A program made the position numbers and the translations under genes. Of a stretch of DNA of 64,000 bases, positions 29,484-37,184 are shown piece by piece. Position 1 is the stretch's first letter, and each line of letters opens with the position of its first letter. The notes beneath the pieces were generated by a model. It saw only the letters and a program-made list of their open reading frames with translations. It searched no databases and was not told where the DNA came from. The stretch is from assembly GCF_000484695.1 (NCBI RefSeq), contig NZ_AXVR01000012.1, positions 41,525 to 105,524 of the forward strand, given 5' to 3'. The DNA comes from Salinispora cortesiana. GTDB taxonomy: Bacteria; Actinomycetota; Actinomycetes; Mycobacteriales; Micromonosporaceae.

Positions 29484-29524
29484 GCTCGGCCCCGCCCGCT
29501 GTCGGTTGGTCCGGGCCGAGCTCA
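29481..29524. terminator. Perfect 12-bp stem overlapping both convergent stop codons
   Basis: Bases 29481-29492 and 29513-29524 are exact reverse complements with a 20-base loop. The left arm begins with the xseB TGA and the right arm ends with the reverse-strand TGA of the DUF4245 gene, so one palindrome terminates both transcripts. Confidence 0.8.
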
Positions 29525-30271
29525 GCCCAGCGCCCCGGCCAACTCCCGCAGCTCGGTGTCTCGGGCATCGCCGACCACGATCACTGTGCGGTCCGGTTCG
29601 AGGAGCACGAACGCCTGCTCGTTGCCGCGGGCCGTGTACCGCTGCCAGGTGCGTCCCGCGAGGTCGGTCCGGCCCTGGGGCTGCCCCTGATCGGTCAGCT
29701 CAGTGGGGAGCAACTGCTCCGGCGGCACGCTACTCTGCACGATCTGGGCGCCCCGCCCTTCCGGGGTCAGGTAGCCCAGGCGCAGCGTCGACCCGTCCTC
29801 GACGGTCCGGAAGTCGGCCCGGACGGTGCGCCACCCTGCGTCCAGCCCCTGTGGCTGACTTACCGGAAAGGCCGCCGCCGCCTGCGCAGAATCCAACGCC
29901 AGCGCCGGGTCCACGACGGTTGCCTGGTCTCCCCCGAGGAAGCCCCGGTAGAAGGCGAGCAGCAGGGCGATCGGGACCAGCAGCACGAGGAGCGAGATGG
30001 CCATGTCCTTCGGCGAACGCTCCGAACGGGTGGTGTCCGCCGCAGCAGGCGGTGCCGACGACTCGCCTGCCTCCCGCGCAGCACTGGTCTCCCCGGCGCC
30101 GCTGGGCTCGGTCGGGCCGGTAGCGGACGCCGGGCCGGTGGCGGGCTCGACCAACGCTGGCTCCTCGGCGGTCGCGGGCGCAGTCGGGCCAGGGTGCGCC
30201 GGCTCGACCGGCGGGAGCTCCGGCGCGGTCTGGTCGGCAGGGACGCGGTCGGCGGGCTGTGCGGGATCCAC
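29522..30271 (-). CDS. DUF4245 domain membrane protein
   Basis: A 249-residue protein. Residues 1-95 are a low-complexity Pro/Ala/Glu-rich cytoplasmic tail, then RSERSPKDMAISLLVLLVPIALLLAFYRGFLGG gives the conserved start of DUF4245 and a single membrane helix. The extracytoplasmic domain contains YLTPEGRGAQIVQSSVP and GRTWQRYTARGNEQAFVLLEPDRTVIVVGDA. The family lies between xseAB and glpX in many actinobacteria but has no assigned function. The long tail may partly be an over-extended start. Confidence 0.85.
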   Translation of the reverse strand: MDPAQPADRVPADQTAPELPPVEPAHPGPTAPATAEEPALVEPATGPASATGPTEPSGAGETSAAREAGESSAPPAAADTTRSERSPKDMAISLLVLLVPIALLLAFYRGFLGGDQATVVDPALALDSAQAAAAFPVSQPQGLDAGWRTVRADFRTVEDGSTLRLGYLTPEGRGAQIVQSSVPPEQLLPTELTDQGQPQGRTDLAGRTWQRYTARGNEQAFVLLEPDRTVIVVGDARDTELRELAGALG

Positions 30272-30422
30272 CCCGCTATCTTCGCAGCCACCCGATCAGA
30301 CGTGACCGACCCATCACCGCCCCACCACCACGCAGTGTGGCCGATCATGTGAGGATCAGCGACAAAGCCGGCAGCGACCACGTCTGCCGGGCCACCCCGC
30401 AACGTCGCGAGGAGGAGCCGTC

Positions 30423-31454
30423 ATGACGAACACCACGACGCGGACCCCACAGAATCTCGATCGCAACCTCGCCCTCGACCTGGTCCGGGTGACCGAGGCC
30501 GCGGCGATGGCCGCCGGCCGGTGGGTCGGCCGGGGCGACAAGGAGGGCGGCGACGGCGCCGCCGTCAACGCGATGCGGAAGTTGATCAACTCGATTCCGA
30601 TGCGCGGGATCGTGGTGATCGGCGAGGGTGAGAAGGACAACGCGCCGATGCTTTTCAACGGGGAAGAGGTCGGCGATCGGACCGGGCCGGAGGTGGACGT
30701 CGCGGTCGACCCGATCGATGGCACCACGCTGATGAGCAAGGGCATGCCGAACGCCCTGGCGGTGTTGGCGGTCGCCGAGCGTGGGGCGATGTTCGACCCG
30801 AGCGCCGTGTTCTACATGGAGAAGCTCGCCGTCGGCCCGGACTACGCCGACGTGGTGGACATCAACGCCGGCGTGGCCGAGAACGTACGCCGGATCGCGA
30901 AGGTCAAGGGCACCGACGCCGCCGAGGTTACGGTCTGCGTGCTGGACCGGCCCCGACACGACGGGCTGGTGGACCAGGTCCGCCGCAGCGGGGCCGGGAT
31001 CCGCTTCATCTCGGACGGGGACATCGCCGGCGCGATCGCTGCCGCCCGCGGGGAGTCCGACGTTGACGTGCTGATGGGCATCGGCGGCACCCCCGAGGGG
31101 ATCACCGCGGCCTGCGCCCTGAAGTGCATGGGCGGCGCCCTTCAGGCCAAGCTCTGGCCACGCGATGAACAGGAGCGGGAGAAAGCCATCGCCGCCGGCC
31201 ACGATCTGGACCGGGTGCTCGGCACCGACGACCTCGTGACCGGTGACAACTGCTTCTTCGTCGCCACCGGTGTCACCTCCGGCGACCTGCTCCGCGGCGT
31301 CCGGTACAAGGCCGGTGGGGCCTATACCCAGTCGATCGTGATGCGCTCGAAGAGCGGCACGATTCGCGTGATCGACTCGTATCACCGGTTGGAGAAGCTG
31401 GCGCTGTACTCGGCGGTGGACTTCGACGGCCGCCCCCTCGCCGAGCAGGAGTGA
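30423..31454 (+). CDS. glpX: Class II fructose-1,6-bisphosphatase
   Basis: A 343-residue GlpX enzyme that dephosphorylates fructose 1,6-bisphosphate in gluconeogenesis, the usual FBPase of actinobacteria. Li-sensitive phosphatase motifs are present: [31 protein letters not shown] and [17 protein letters not shown]. Later come [14 protein letters not shown] and [20 protein letters not shown]. The ATG at 30423 follows AGGAGGAG with 5-7 base spacing. The DMT transporter gene begins 3 bases after its stop. Confidence 0.97.
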   Translation: MTNTTTRTPQNLDRNLALDLVRVTEAAAMAAGRWVGRGDKEGGDGAAVNAMRKLINSIPMRGIVVIGEGEKDNAPMLFNGEEVGDRTGPEVDVAVDPIDGTTLMSKGMPNALAVLAVAERGAMFDPSAVFYMEKLAVGPDYADVVDINAGVAENVRRIAKVKGTDAAEVTVCVLDRPRHDGLVDQVRRSGAGIRFISDGDIAGAIAAARGESDVDVLMGIGGTPEGITAACALKCMGGALQAKLWPRDEQEREKAIAAGHDLDRVLGTDDLVTGDNCFFVATGVTSGDLLRGVRYKAGGAYTQSIVMRSKSGTIRVIDSYHRLEKLALYSAVDFDGRPLAEQE

Positions 31455-31457
31455 GCG

Positions 31458-32402
31458 GTGCCGGGGGCGCTGCACCAGCCGCCCCCGGCCCGCCGGCTGG
31501 TCGGGGTGGCGCTCGCAACCGCTGCCGGAGTCGCCGTTGCCGGGCAATCCCGGATCAACGGGGAGTTAGGCGTACGCCTGGCCGACGGGGTGGCCGCGGC
31601 GGTCATCTCGTTCGGGCTGGGCCTGCTGGTGCTGCTGGTACTGGTGCCGGCAACCTCCGGCGGACGGCGCGGGTTGACCGCCCTCCGTGCCGCGCTGACC
31701 GCCGGCACGCTACGCCCGTGGCAGTGCCTCGGCGGGCTCTGCGGTGCGTTCCTCGTGGTGACACAGGGCCTCACGGTCGGCGCCCTCGGCGTCGCCGTCT
31801 TCACGGTGGCGGTGGTCGCCGGCCAGTCCGCCACCAGCCTCCTCGTGGACCGGGCCGGCATCGGTCCGAGCGGACGCCAGTTGGTCACCGGTCGGCGCCT
31901 GTTCGGGGCGGCGCTCACCGTGCTCGCGGTCGGGCTGGCCGTCGGCGGGCGGCTCGACGACCCGGCCGCGCTGACGCTGGCGGCGCTGCCGCTGCTCGCG
32001 GGGATCGCGGTGGCCTGGCAGCAGGCCGTCAACGGGCTGGTCGGGCGGGCGGCCGGCAGCCCACTGACCGCCACGCTGGTCAACTTCACGGTAGGCACCG
32101 TCGCCCTGTTGGCGGTCTTCGCGGTCGACATCGCGGTACGCGGGCTGCCCGCTGGTTCACCACCGGCCGAGCCGTGGCTCTACCTGGGCGGGCCGATCGG
32201 GGTCGCCTTCATCGCGATCGCCGCCGCTGTCGTCGAGTTCACCGGAGTTCTGCTCCTCGGCCTGGCCACGATCGCCGGCCAGGTGGTCGGTGCTGTCCTA
32301 CTGGACGTGGTCCTGCCGACCGCGGCTTCCCGCCCGGACGCCGCCACCCTGCTCGGCGCGGCACTGACCCTGGCCGCTGTCCTCATCGCCGCCCGGCGTT
32401 AG
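31458..32402 (+). CDS. DMT family transporter (YdcZ/DUF606-like)
   Basis: A 314-residue integral membrane protein with about ten hydrophobic helices arranged as two repeats, such as GVALATAAGVAVAGQSRINGELG, AVFTVAVVAGQSATSLLVDRAG and ALPLLAGIAVAWQQAVNGLVGR. The repeated GQS and NG turns are typical of the YdcZ/DUF606 branch of the drug/metabolite transporter superfamily. The substrate is unknown. GTG at 31458 is 3 bases past glpX, so the genes are probably cotranscribed. Its stop overlaps the convergent epimerase gene by 4 bases. Confidence 0.8.
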   Translation: MPGALHQPPPARRLVGVALATAAGVAVAGQSRINGELGVRLADGVAAAVISFGLGLLVLLVLVPATSGGRRGLTALRAALTAGTLRPWQCLGGLCGAFLVVTQGLTVGALGVAVFTVAVVAGQSATSLLVDRAGIGPSGRQLVTGRRLFGAALTVLAVGLAVGGRLDDPAALTLAALPLLAGIAVAWQQAVNGLVGRAAGSPLTATLVNFTVGTVALLAVFAVDIAVRGLPAGSPPAEPWLYLGGPIGVAFIAIAAAVVEFTGVLLLGLATIAGQVVGAVLLDVVLPTAASRPDAATLLGAALTLAAVLIAARR

Positions 32403-33349
32403 GAGCCGAGCTTCGCCGAGCTGGCACCGGGGCCCCGGCGCAGCGCGCTGAGGGTCTCGGCGAGGGCCTCGTCGAGCGCGGTCGGCTCGATCCCGAGGGC
32501 CCGCTGGGTGGCCGAGGAGTCCAGCACGTACGGGCGATCGAACTGATATGTCGTCTCCCGCAGCTCCCGGAGTAGCGGATTGACCAGGCCACCGAGCCAG
32601 AGCGCCGGGTAGGGCAGGCGGGTCAGCCGCGGCGTGGGCGCGCCGGCCCGGGTCGCGGCGCGGGTGGCCAACTCCCGCAGGCTGAGCGCGGCCGGGCTCG
32701 GCACGTGCCAGGCCCGTCCCCAGGCATCCGGGTCGGTGGCGGCGGCGACCACGGTGCGGGCCACGTCGCCGACGTAGGTGATGGTGTGCGGGGCGTCGAA
32801 GTCAACCGGCAGGACCACTCGGCGGCCGGCCAGTACGTTCGGCAGGATCAGGGTGGTGATCGAGTTGGTCCCGAACCCGAGGTAGTCCGAGCCGCGAACC
32901 TCTGTCGTCCGGGCCCGGCCCGCCTTATGGGCGGCCAGCGCGTCGACCCACATCTGGCTGCGTACCCGCCCCTTGGCGCCGGTCGCGGCCAGCGGGGTGG
33001 CCTCGGTCATCGCCCCGTCAACCGGGCCGTACCCATAGAGATTGCCGATCGTGGCAAGCACCGCACCGGTCCGCTCGGCGGTGGTGAGCAGAGCGGTTGC
33101 CAGCGGCGGCCAGTCGACGGCCCACCGGTGATACGCGGGGTTGGCACAGTTGTAGAGGGCGACGGCGCCGCCAGTCAGGCGGGTCAGGTGGGCGGCGTCG
33201 GTGGCATCCGCGGCGATGAGTTCGATGGCCGGATGCTCGGGGCCGGCACCGCGGCGGCTGACCAGCCGGACCTGCTCCCCCCGCTGGGCGAGGAGGTGGG
33301 CGGTCGCGGTGCCGACCGGGCCGGCACCGACGATCACGTGAATCGACAT
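32399..33349 (-). CDS. NAD(P)-binding epimerase/dehydratase-like (short-chain dehydrogenase superfamily) protein
   Basis: A 316-residue Rossmann-fold protein. HVIVGAGPVGTATAHLLAQRGEQVRLVSRR is the dinucleotide-binding motif, with an Arg pair after beta-2 that favours NADPH. DATDAAHLTRLTGGAVALYNCANP and ATIGNLYGYGPVDGAMTE follow. The usual YxxxK reads differently (SQMWVDALAAHKAG), so the catalytic Tyr is not evident and the enzyme may be a reductase/isomerase of the atypical class. It is divergent from a TetR gene, with one operator 31 bases before its start, so it is probably repressed by that regulator. Confidence 0.75.
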   Translation of the reverse strand: MSIHVIVGAGPVGTATAHLLAQRGEQVRLVSRRGAGPEHPAIELIAADATDAAHLTRLTGGAVALYNCANPAYHRWAVDWPPLATALLTTAERTGAVLATIGNLYGYGPVDGAMTEATPLAATGAKGRVRSQMWVDALAAHKAGRARTTEVRGSDYLGFGTNSITTLILPNVLAGRRVVLPVDFDAPHTITYVGDVARTVVAAATDPDAWGRAWHVPSPAALSLRELATRAATRAGAPTPRLTRLPYPALWLGGLVNPLLRELRETTYQFDRPYVLDSSATQRALGIEPTALDEALAETLSALRRGPGASSAKLGS

Positions 33350-33379
33350 CAGGGCTCACCTTTCGAATCAGGAGATCAC

Positions 33380-33395
33380 TTCGAGAGCAGTGCTC
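33380..33395 (-). promoter_or_regulatory. TetR-type operator copy 1 (epimerase side)
   Basis: The reverse strand reads GAGCACTGCTCTCGAA, identical to copy 2 in opposite orientation. The core GAGCA(C/G)TGCTC is a palindrome around one base (33390). It lies 31 bases upstream of the epimerase start. Confidence 0.75.
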
Positions 33396-33432
33396 GCACA
33401 GAAAGCGTGTCGGCAGTTGCCGAACCTGTCAA

Positions 33433-33448
33433 GAGCACTGCTCTCGAA
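33433..33448 (+). promoter_or_regulatory. TetR-type operator copy 2 (tetR side)
   Basis: GAGCACTGCTCTCGAA, the exact reverse complement of copy 1, with core centre at 33438, 48 bases from the first. It is 36 bases before the TetR start, where it would cover that promoter. Two inverted copies in one divergent region support autoregulation. Confidence 0.75.
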
Positions 33449-33483
33449 TTGGATCAGCGCCCTAGTCGTGGCAGAGTACGGAG

Positions 33484-34176
33484 ATGGTCGCCAACTCACT
33501 CCGAGCCCGGGTGCGGGCCGAAATGATCGACGAGATCAAGGCCGTGGCGCGCCGCCATCTGACCACCGACGGCGCCAACCTGTCGTTGCGGGCGGTCGCC
33601 CGAGACCTGGGCATGGCCTCTTCGGCGATCTACCGTTACTTTCCCAGCCGGGACGACCTGCTCACCACGCTCATCCTTGAGGCGTACGTGGCCCTGGGCG
33701 ACGCGGTCGAGGCAGCAGACGACGCCGTGGACCGCGACGACCTGCGCGAACGGTGGTTCGCCGGGTGTCGGGCGGCCCGCGCCTGGGCCCTCGCCAACCC
33801 CGCCGAGTACGCGCTGCTCTACGGCAGCCCGGTTCCCGGCTACGCGGCGCCCGACGACACTGTCGAGCCGGCTATGCGCCCACCATTGACACTGATCGGC
33901 ATCGTTCGCGACGGGCTTGCCGCCGGACAGCTCACCCCACCCCCCGCCGCCGACCTCCCCCAACCCGTCCGAGACGACCTCGCCGACATCGCGGCGAGCC
34001 TCTCCCCGGGGATGCCGGCAGCGCTGCTCGCCCGGGGGATGGCGGGGTGGACCCAGCTCTTCGGGCTGATCAGCTTCGAGCTCTTCGGCCGAATCAAAGG
34101 GGGTCTGCCGCACCGCGACGACTACTTCGACCACCAGATCGCGTTGATGGCCGACCTCGTCGGCCTACCCCGGTAG
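33484..34176 (+). CDS. TetR/AcrR family transcriptional regulator
   Basis: A 230-residue regulator. The N-terminal helix-turn-helix is in ANLSLRAVARDLGMASSAIYRYFPSRDDLL (about residues 35-65), and the C-terminal ligand/dimer domain (GCRAARAWALANPAEYALLYGSPVPGY) is of the TetR_C_13-like type. It is divergent from the epimerase gene and both carry the same 16-bp operator, so it most likely represses the epimerase gene and itself. The inducing ligand is unknown. The preferred start is ATG 33484. Confidence 0.88.
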   Translation: MVANSLRARVRAEMIDEIKAVARRHLTTDGANLSLRAVARDLGMASSAIYRYFPSRDDLLTTLILEAYVALGDAVEAADDAVDRDDLRERWFAGCRAARAWALANPAEYALLYGSPVPGYAAPDDTVEPAMRPPLTLIGIVRDGLAAGQLTPPPAADLPQPVRDDLADIAASLSPGMPAALLARGMAGWTQLFGLISFELFGRIKGGLPHRDDYFDHQIALMADLVGLPR

Positions 34177-34192
34177 GCCGGTCCTCAGAGGG

Positions 34193-35161
34193 TCAGGTCC
34201 CGTCGGAGGAGTGCCCGGGGAAGAGGTGCGCTGTCGGATCGAGCACCACGGCGGCGTTGTTCACCGCGGTCGCGGCCTCACCGAAGCCGGTGGCGATCAG
34301 GCGAACCTTGCCCGGGTACTCGGTGATATCCCCGGCGGCGAAGACCCGCGGCAGGTTGGTCGCCATGGTGCTGTCCACCACGAGGTGCCGGCGGTCCAGG
34401 CGCAGGCCCCACTCCGCCAGCGGGCCGAGGTCGGCGGTGAAGCCGAGCGCCGCGACGACGGTGTTGACCGGCAACAACTCCGCCGCGCCGCCCCGGACGG
34501 TGATCTCGGCACCGGTCACCGCGCCGCCCCCGTGCAGCCTCGTCACCTCCGCGTTCACCACAACCCGCACCGGCAGGGCGCGGACCCGGGCGACGGTGGC
34601 GGCGTGGGCTCGGAACTTCTCCCGACGATGCACGAGGGTCACCGAACGGGCCAGCGGCTGAAGGGTCGACGCCCAGTCGAAGGCAGAGTCCCCACCACCC
34701 ACGATGAGCACATCCTGCCCGGTGAGCTCCACCGGCTGCGGCACGAAGTAGACGATCCCGGTGCCGACGAAGCGCTCCGCGGCCGGCAGTGGGCGGGGGG
34801 TGAAGCTGCCCAGCCCGCCGGTGATCACTACCGCGCCGCAGCGGAGCTGCTCTCCCCCGGCCAGGCCGAGCACCGGCCGACCATCGGCGTAGGACAGCTT
34901 CTCCGCCCGCGTGCCAAGCCGGTACCGCGGGTCAAACGGGGCGGCCTGCGCAACCAGGTTGGCCACCAGATCCCGGCCCTTGATGGCCGGGAAGCCGGCG
35001 ACATCGTGAATCAACTTCTCTGGGTACATCGCCGTGATCTGGCCACCGGGCTCGGGCAACGCGTCCACCACTGCTACCGAGAGCCCGCGAAAACCGGCGT
35101 AGTAAGCGGCGAAGAGACCGGCGGGCCCGGCCCCGACTACCGCGACATCGACCTCGTGCAT
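34193..35161 (-). CDS. Type 2 ferredoxin-NADP+ reductase (TrxR-like)
   Basis: A 322-residue two-domain flavoprotein. VDVAVVGAGPAGLFAAYYAGFRGLSVAVVDALPEPGGQITAMYPEK is the FAD-binding N-terminus, QDVLIVGGGDSAFDWASTL and VHRREKFRAHAA the NADPH-binding part, and VFAAGDITEYPGKVRLIATGFGEAATAVN the C-terminal FAD motif. The thioredoxin reductase CxxC pair is absent, which identifies the FNR2 group that reduces ferredoxin. The open frame goes further upstream, but ATG at 35161 begins the conserved region. It is 110 bases after the rhomboid stop on the same strand. Confidence 0.88.
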   Translation of the reverse strand: MHEVDVAVVGAGPAGLFAAYYAGFRGLSVAVVDALPEPGGQITAMYPEKLIHDVAGFPAIKGRDLVANLVAQAAPFDPRYRLGTRAEKLSYADGRPVLGLAGGEQLRCGAVVITGGLGSFTPRPLPAAERFVGTGIVYFVPQPVELTGQDVLIVGGGDSAFDWASTLQPLARSVTLVHRREKFRAHAATVARVRALPVRVVVNAEVTRLHGGGAVTGAEITVRGGAAELLPVNTVVAALGFTADLGPLAEWGLRLDRRHLVVDSTMATNLPRVFAAGDITEYPGKVRLIATGFGEAATAVNNAAVVLDPTAHLFPGHSSDGT

Positions 35162-35271
35162 GGGCGCACCGTCGCTTTCCGCTCCCGGCAACAACCGACG
35201 CTGATCCCTGACGGTAGAGGGGCCGGAGCCGCCGGGCAAGGATGTCCGACAGCCGATCGTCGCCGCTGCGG

Positions 35272-35925
35272 TCAGCCGAAGATGCGGGTCGAGTCGGAGT
35301 AGTGCGAGCCGCCCAGGTCCGGTCGACGCCGCCGGAAGATGATCGCGGCAACCACCCCGCCCAGCAGCCCGAAGAGGTGCCCCTGCCAGGAGATCCGCTC
35401 GTCGGTGGGGAGTATGCCGACGAGTTGCCAGCCATAGAGGAGGCCGACCAGGAGAACGACCGCGAAGTTCCACCAGCTCCGCTCGACGATGCCCCGGGTG
35501 AGCAGGATGCCGAGGTAGCCGAAGATAACGCCGCTCGCGCCGACGACGATCGAGTTTGGGGAACCGGTGAACCAGACGCCGAGTCCGCTGACCAAAATGA
35601 TGATCAGCGTGGACCAGAGGAAGCGACGCACGCTGGCCGCGAGCACGAAGGTACCCAGCAGGATCAGCGGGATGCTGTTGCTGTAGAGGTGATCGAAGCC
35701 GTGGTGCAGAAAGGGTGAGAAGAAGACACCATCCAGGCCGTCGAGGCGCTGCGGGATGATGCCGGCCGCCGGATCGAGCCCGAACGCCAGGCCCTGGTCA
35801 ACGGCCTCGATAAGGAAGAGGAACGGCACCACCGCGCACATAGCGACGAAGGCCCGGCCGATCGCGGCGTAGAACGCCTCGGTGCCGAACCGGTGCGGGT
35901 CACTGCCCTCCGGTAGCAGGCTCAC
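35272..35925 (-). CDS. Rhomboid family intramembrane serine protease
   Basis: A 217-residue protein with about six membrane helices. The catalytic Ser lies in IVVGASGVIFGYLG and the His in SWQGHLFGLLGGVVAAIIF. The conserved loop-1 region is FFSPFLHHGFDHLYSNSIPLILLG. Rhomboids cleave single-pass membrane proteins within the bilayer. The N-terminus (SLLPEGSDPHRFGTEAFYAAIGRAF) is short and cytoplasmic. It may share a transcript with the FNR2 gene. Confidence 0.92.
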   Translation of the reverse strand: MSLLPEGSDPHRFGTEAFYAAIGRAFVAMCAVVPFLFLIEAVDQGLAFGLDPAAGIIPQRLDGLDGVFFSPFLHHGFDHLYSNSIPLILLGTFVLAASVRRFLWSTLIIILVSGLGVWFTGSPNSIVVGASGVIFGYLGILLTRGIVERSWWNFAVVLLVGLLYGWQLVGILPTDERISWQGHLFGLLGGVVAAIIFRRRRPDLGGSHYSDSTRIFG

Positions 35926-36053
35926 CCGTCAACAGCTATCAGGTAGCGGCGACAGCCGCCACCTGGGCTGGCGGTCAAGTTCGAACCGACGGCGACGGGG
36001 TGTGACCAAACACACCCCGTTACCCGACGATCAGCACCAGCCCACGTTGGAGA

Positions 36054-36731
36054 TCAATACCAGCCGACGTTCTGCATGTAGGCCCAGGCCTTGCAGGGCG
36101 TTTTGTACCGACCCTCGATATAGCCAAGCCCCCACAGGATCTGGGTCTTCGGGTTCGTCTCCCAGTCGTCGCCCTTCGAGGCCATCTTGCTACCGGGTAG
36201 CGCCTGCGGAATTCCGTAGGCTCCGGTTGATGGGTTGCGGGCCTTGTGGTTCCAGCCGCTCTCCTTGGTGAAGAGCTTGTCCAGACAGGGGAACTGGTCG
36301 ATTTCGAAGCCGGCGTTGAGCATCTCCGCGCAGCCGATCTGCCGGTTGCCGGTGAACTCCGCACACGAGTCCGGAACCGGGCCGTCGTACGGCTTCTCCG
36401 CCGCCTTGGCCTTGGCCCTGGCCTTGGCGAGCTCCGCCGCCGCCTCGCGGACCGTCTTCCGCGACGCCGCAGCGGCCTCTTCCCGGCGCTTCCGCTCCGC
36501 CGCCGCCTCGGCGACCGCGGCGTCGCGCAACTTCTCCCGGTATTCGGTAGCCTGCTCCTTCGCCGGATGCACCTGCGGTGCTTGCAGCGCAACCTGCTCG
36601 ACTCCGGCGGTGTCCGGCAGGCGCTGGCCCTGATCCCGGTTGTCGCCCAGTTGGAAGCCACTGACGACGCCCGCGGAGAGCAGCGCCACCGCGGCCGTCC
36701 GGGCACCCAACCGGCTCCACAGCCGATTCAC
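36054..36731 (-). CDS. Secreted lytic-transglycosylase-like (aggregation-promoting factor C-terminal) protein
   Basis: A 225-residue exported protein. It has a signal peptide (ARTAAVALLSAGVVSG), a coiled Ala/Glu/Lys-rich middle (residues 55-115, EYREKLRDAAVAEAAAERKRREE and onward) and a C-terminal soluble lytic transglycosylase-like domain. That domain has LDKLFTKESGWNHKARNPSTGAYGIPQALPG, whose Glu is the likely acid, and ends in WAYMQNVGWY. Three or four cysteines probably make disulfides. It probably cleaves peptidoglycan. The 450-base region upstream is structured. Confidence 0.85.
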   Translation of the reverse strand: MNRLWSRLGARTAAVALLSAGVVSGFQLGDNRDQGQRLPDTAGVEQVALQAPQVHPAKEQATEYREKLRDAAVAEAAAERKRREEAAAASRKTVREAAAELAKARAKAKAAEKPYDGPVPDSCAEFTGNRQIGCAEMLNAGFEIDQFPCLDKLFTKESGWNHKARNPSTGAYGIPQALPGSKMASKGDDWETNPKTQILWGLGYIEGRYKTPCKAWAYMQNVGWY

Positions 36732-37184
36732 GAGGCGGTCCCTTCCTTTCGGGGCACGGACACGGTGCAGACCACACCCGGGTGGGGTGCGGTCACACCG
36801 CGAGCGCTCCGACCGCGCGAGTCCCCCGACAGCTCCGCCAACGGGGACCCGGGCGAACGATCACCGGCGATCCGCCGGATGCGCGAGCGCTCGGGGACAC
36901 GATCGCGCACGGCAGTGCGGATGGGAAACCATCCACCCCGATTGTGACCTGCGCCACTCCCAGTGCTGGCCCTCGATCACTCACAGTCACGGCCAGAGTC
37001 TGTTCGCGCAGGCCAGATCTGAGCCACACGACGGGACAGCCGACGAGCGGGCTCCGACTCGGATCCGCTCGATGAAGGAGCGGAACATTTGTCCAAGACC
37101 CCACAGCATTGCGCTTGCAACGCTTGCGGCCTGTCCGCACGACAGCAGACGAACCAATCACCACCTCGAGTCCGGGAGGGCAAC
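36732..37184. other. Intergenic region between divergent lytic-transglycosylase and hydrolase genes
   Basis: About 450 bases hold no gene supported by homology. On the minus side, the leader of the transglycosylase gene can form GTCCCCG/CGGGGGAC stems (region 36820-36860) and contains the repeated AGCGCTCG (about 36798-36805 and 36889-36896). On the plus side, an ATG at 37072 opens a 38-codon frame whose TGA (37186-37188) overlaps the hydrolase ATG, and AAGGAG at 37075-37080 precedes a TTG at 37089 in the hydrolase frame. Function is unresolved. Confidence 0.4.

Noticed and set aside
36800..36860. Possible c-di-AMP (ydaO) riboswitch in the plus orientation (CCCGACAGCTCC)
   Set aside because: Only a few bases resemble the conserved 3' core; the GGGTGAA segments and pseudosymmetric arrangement are not found, so I did not call it.
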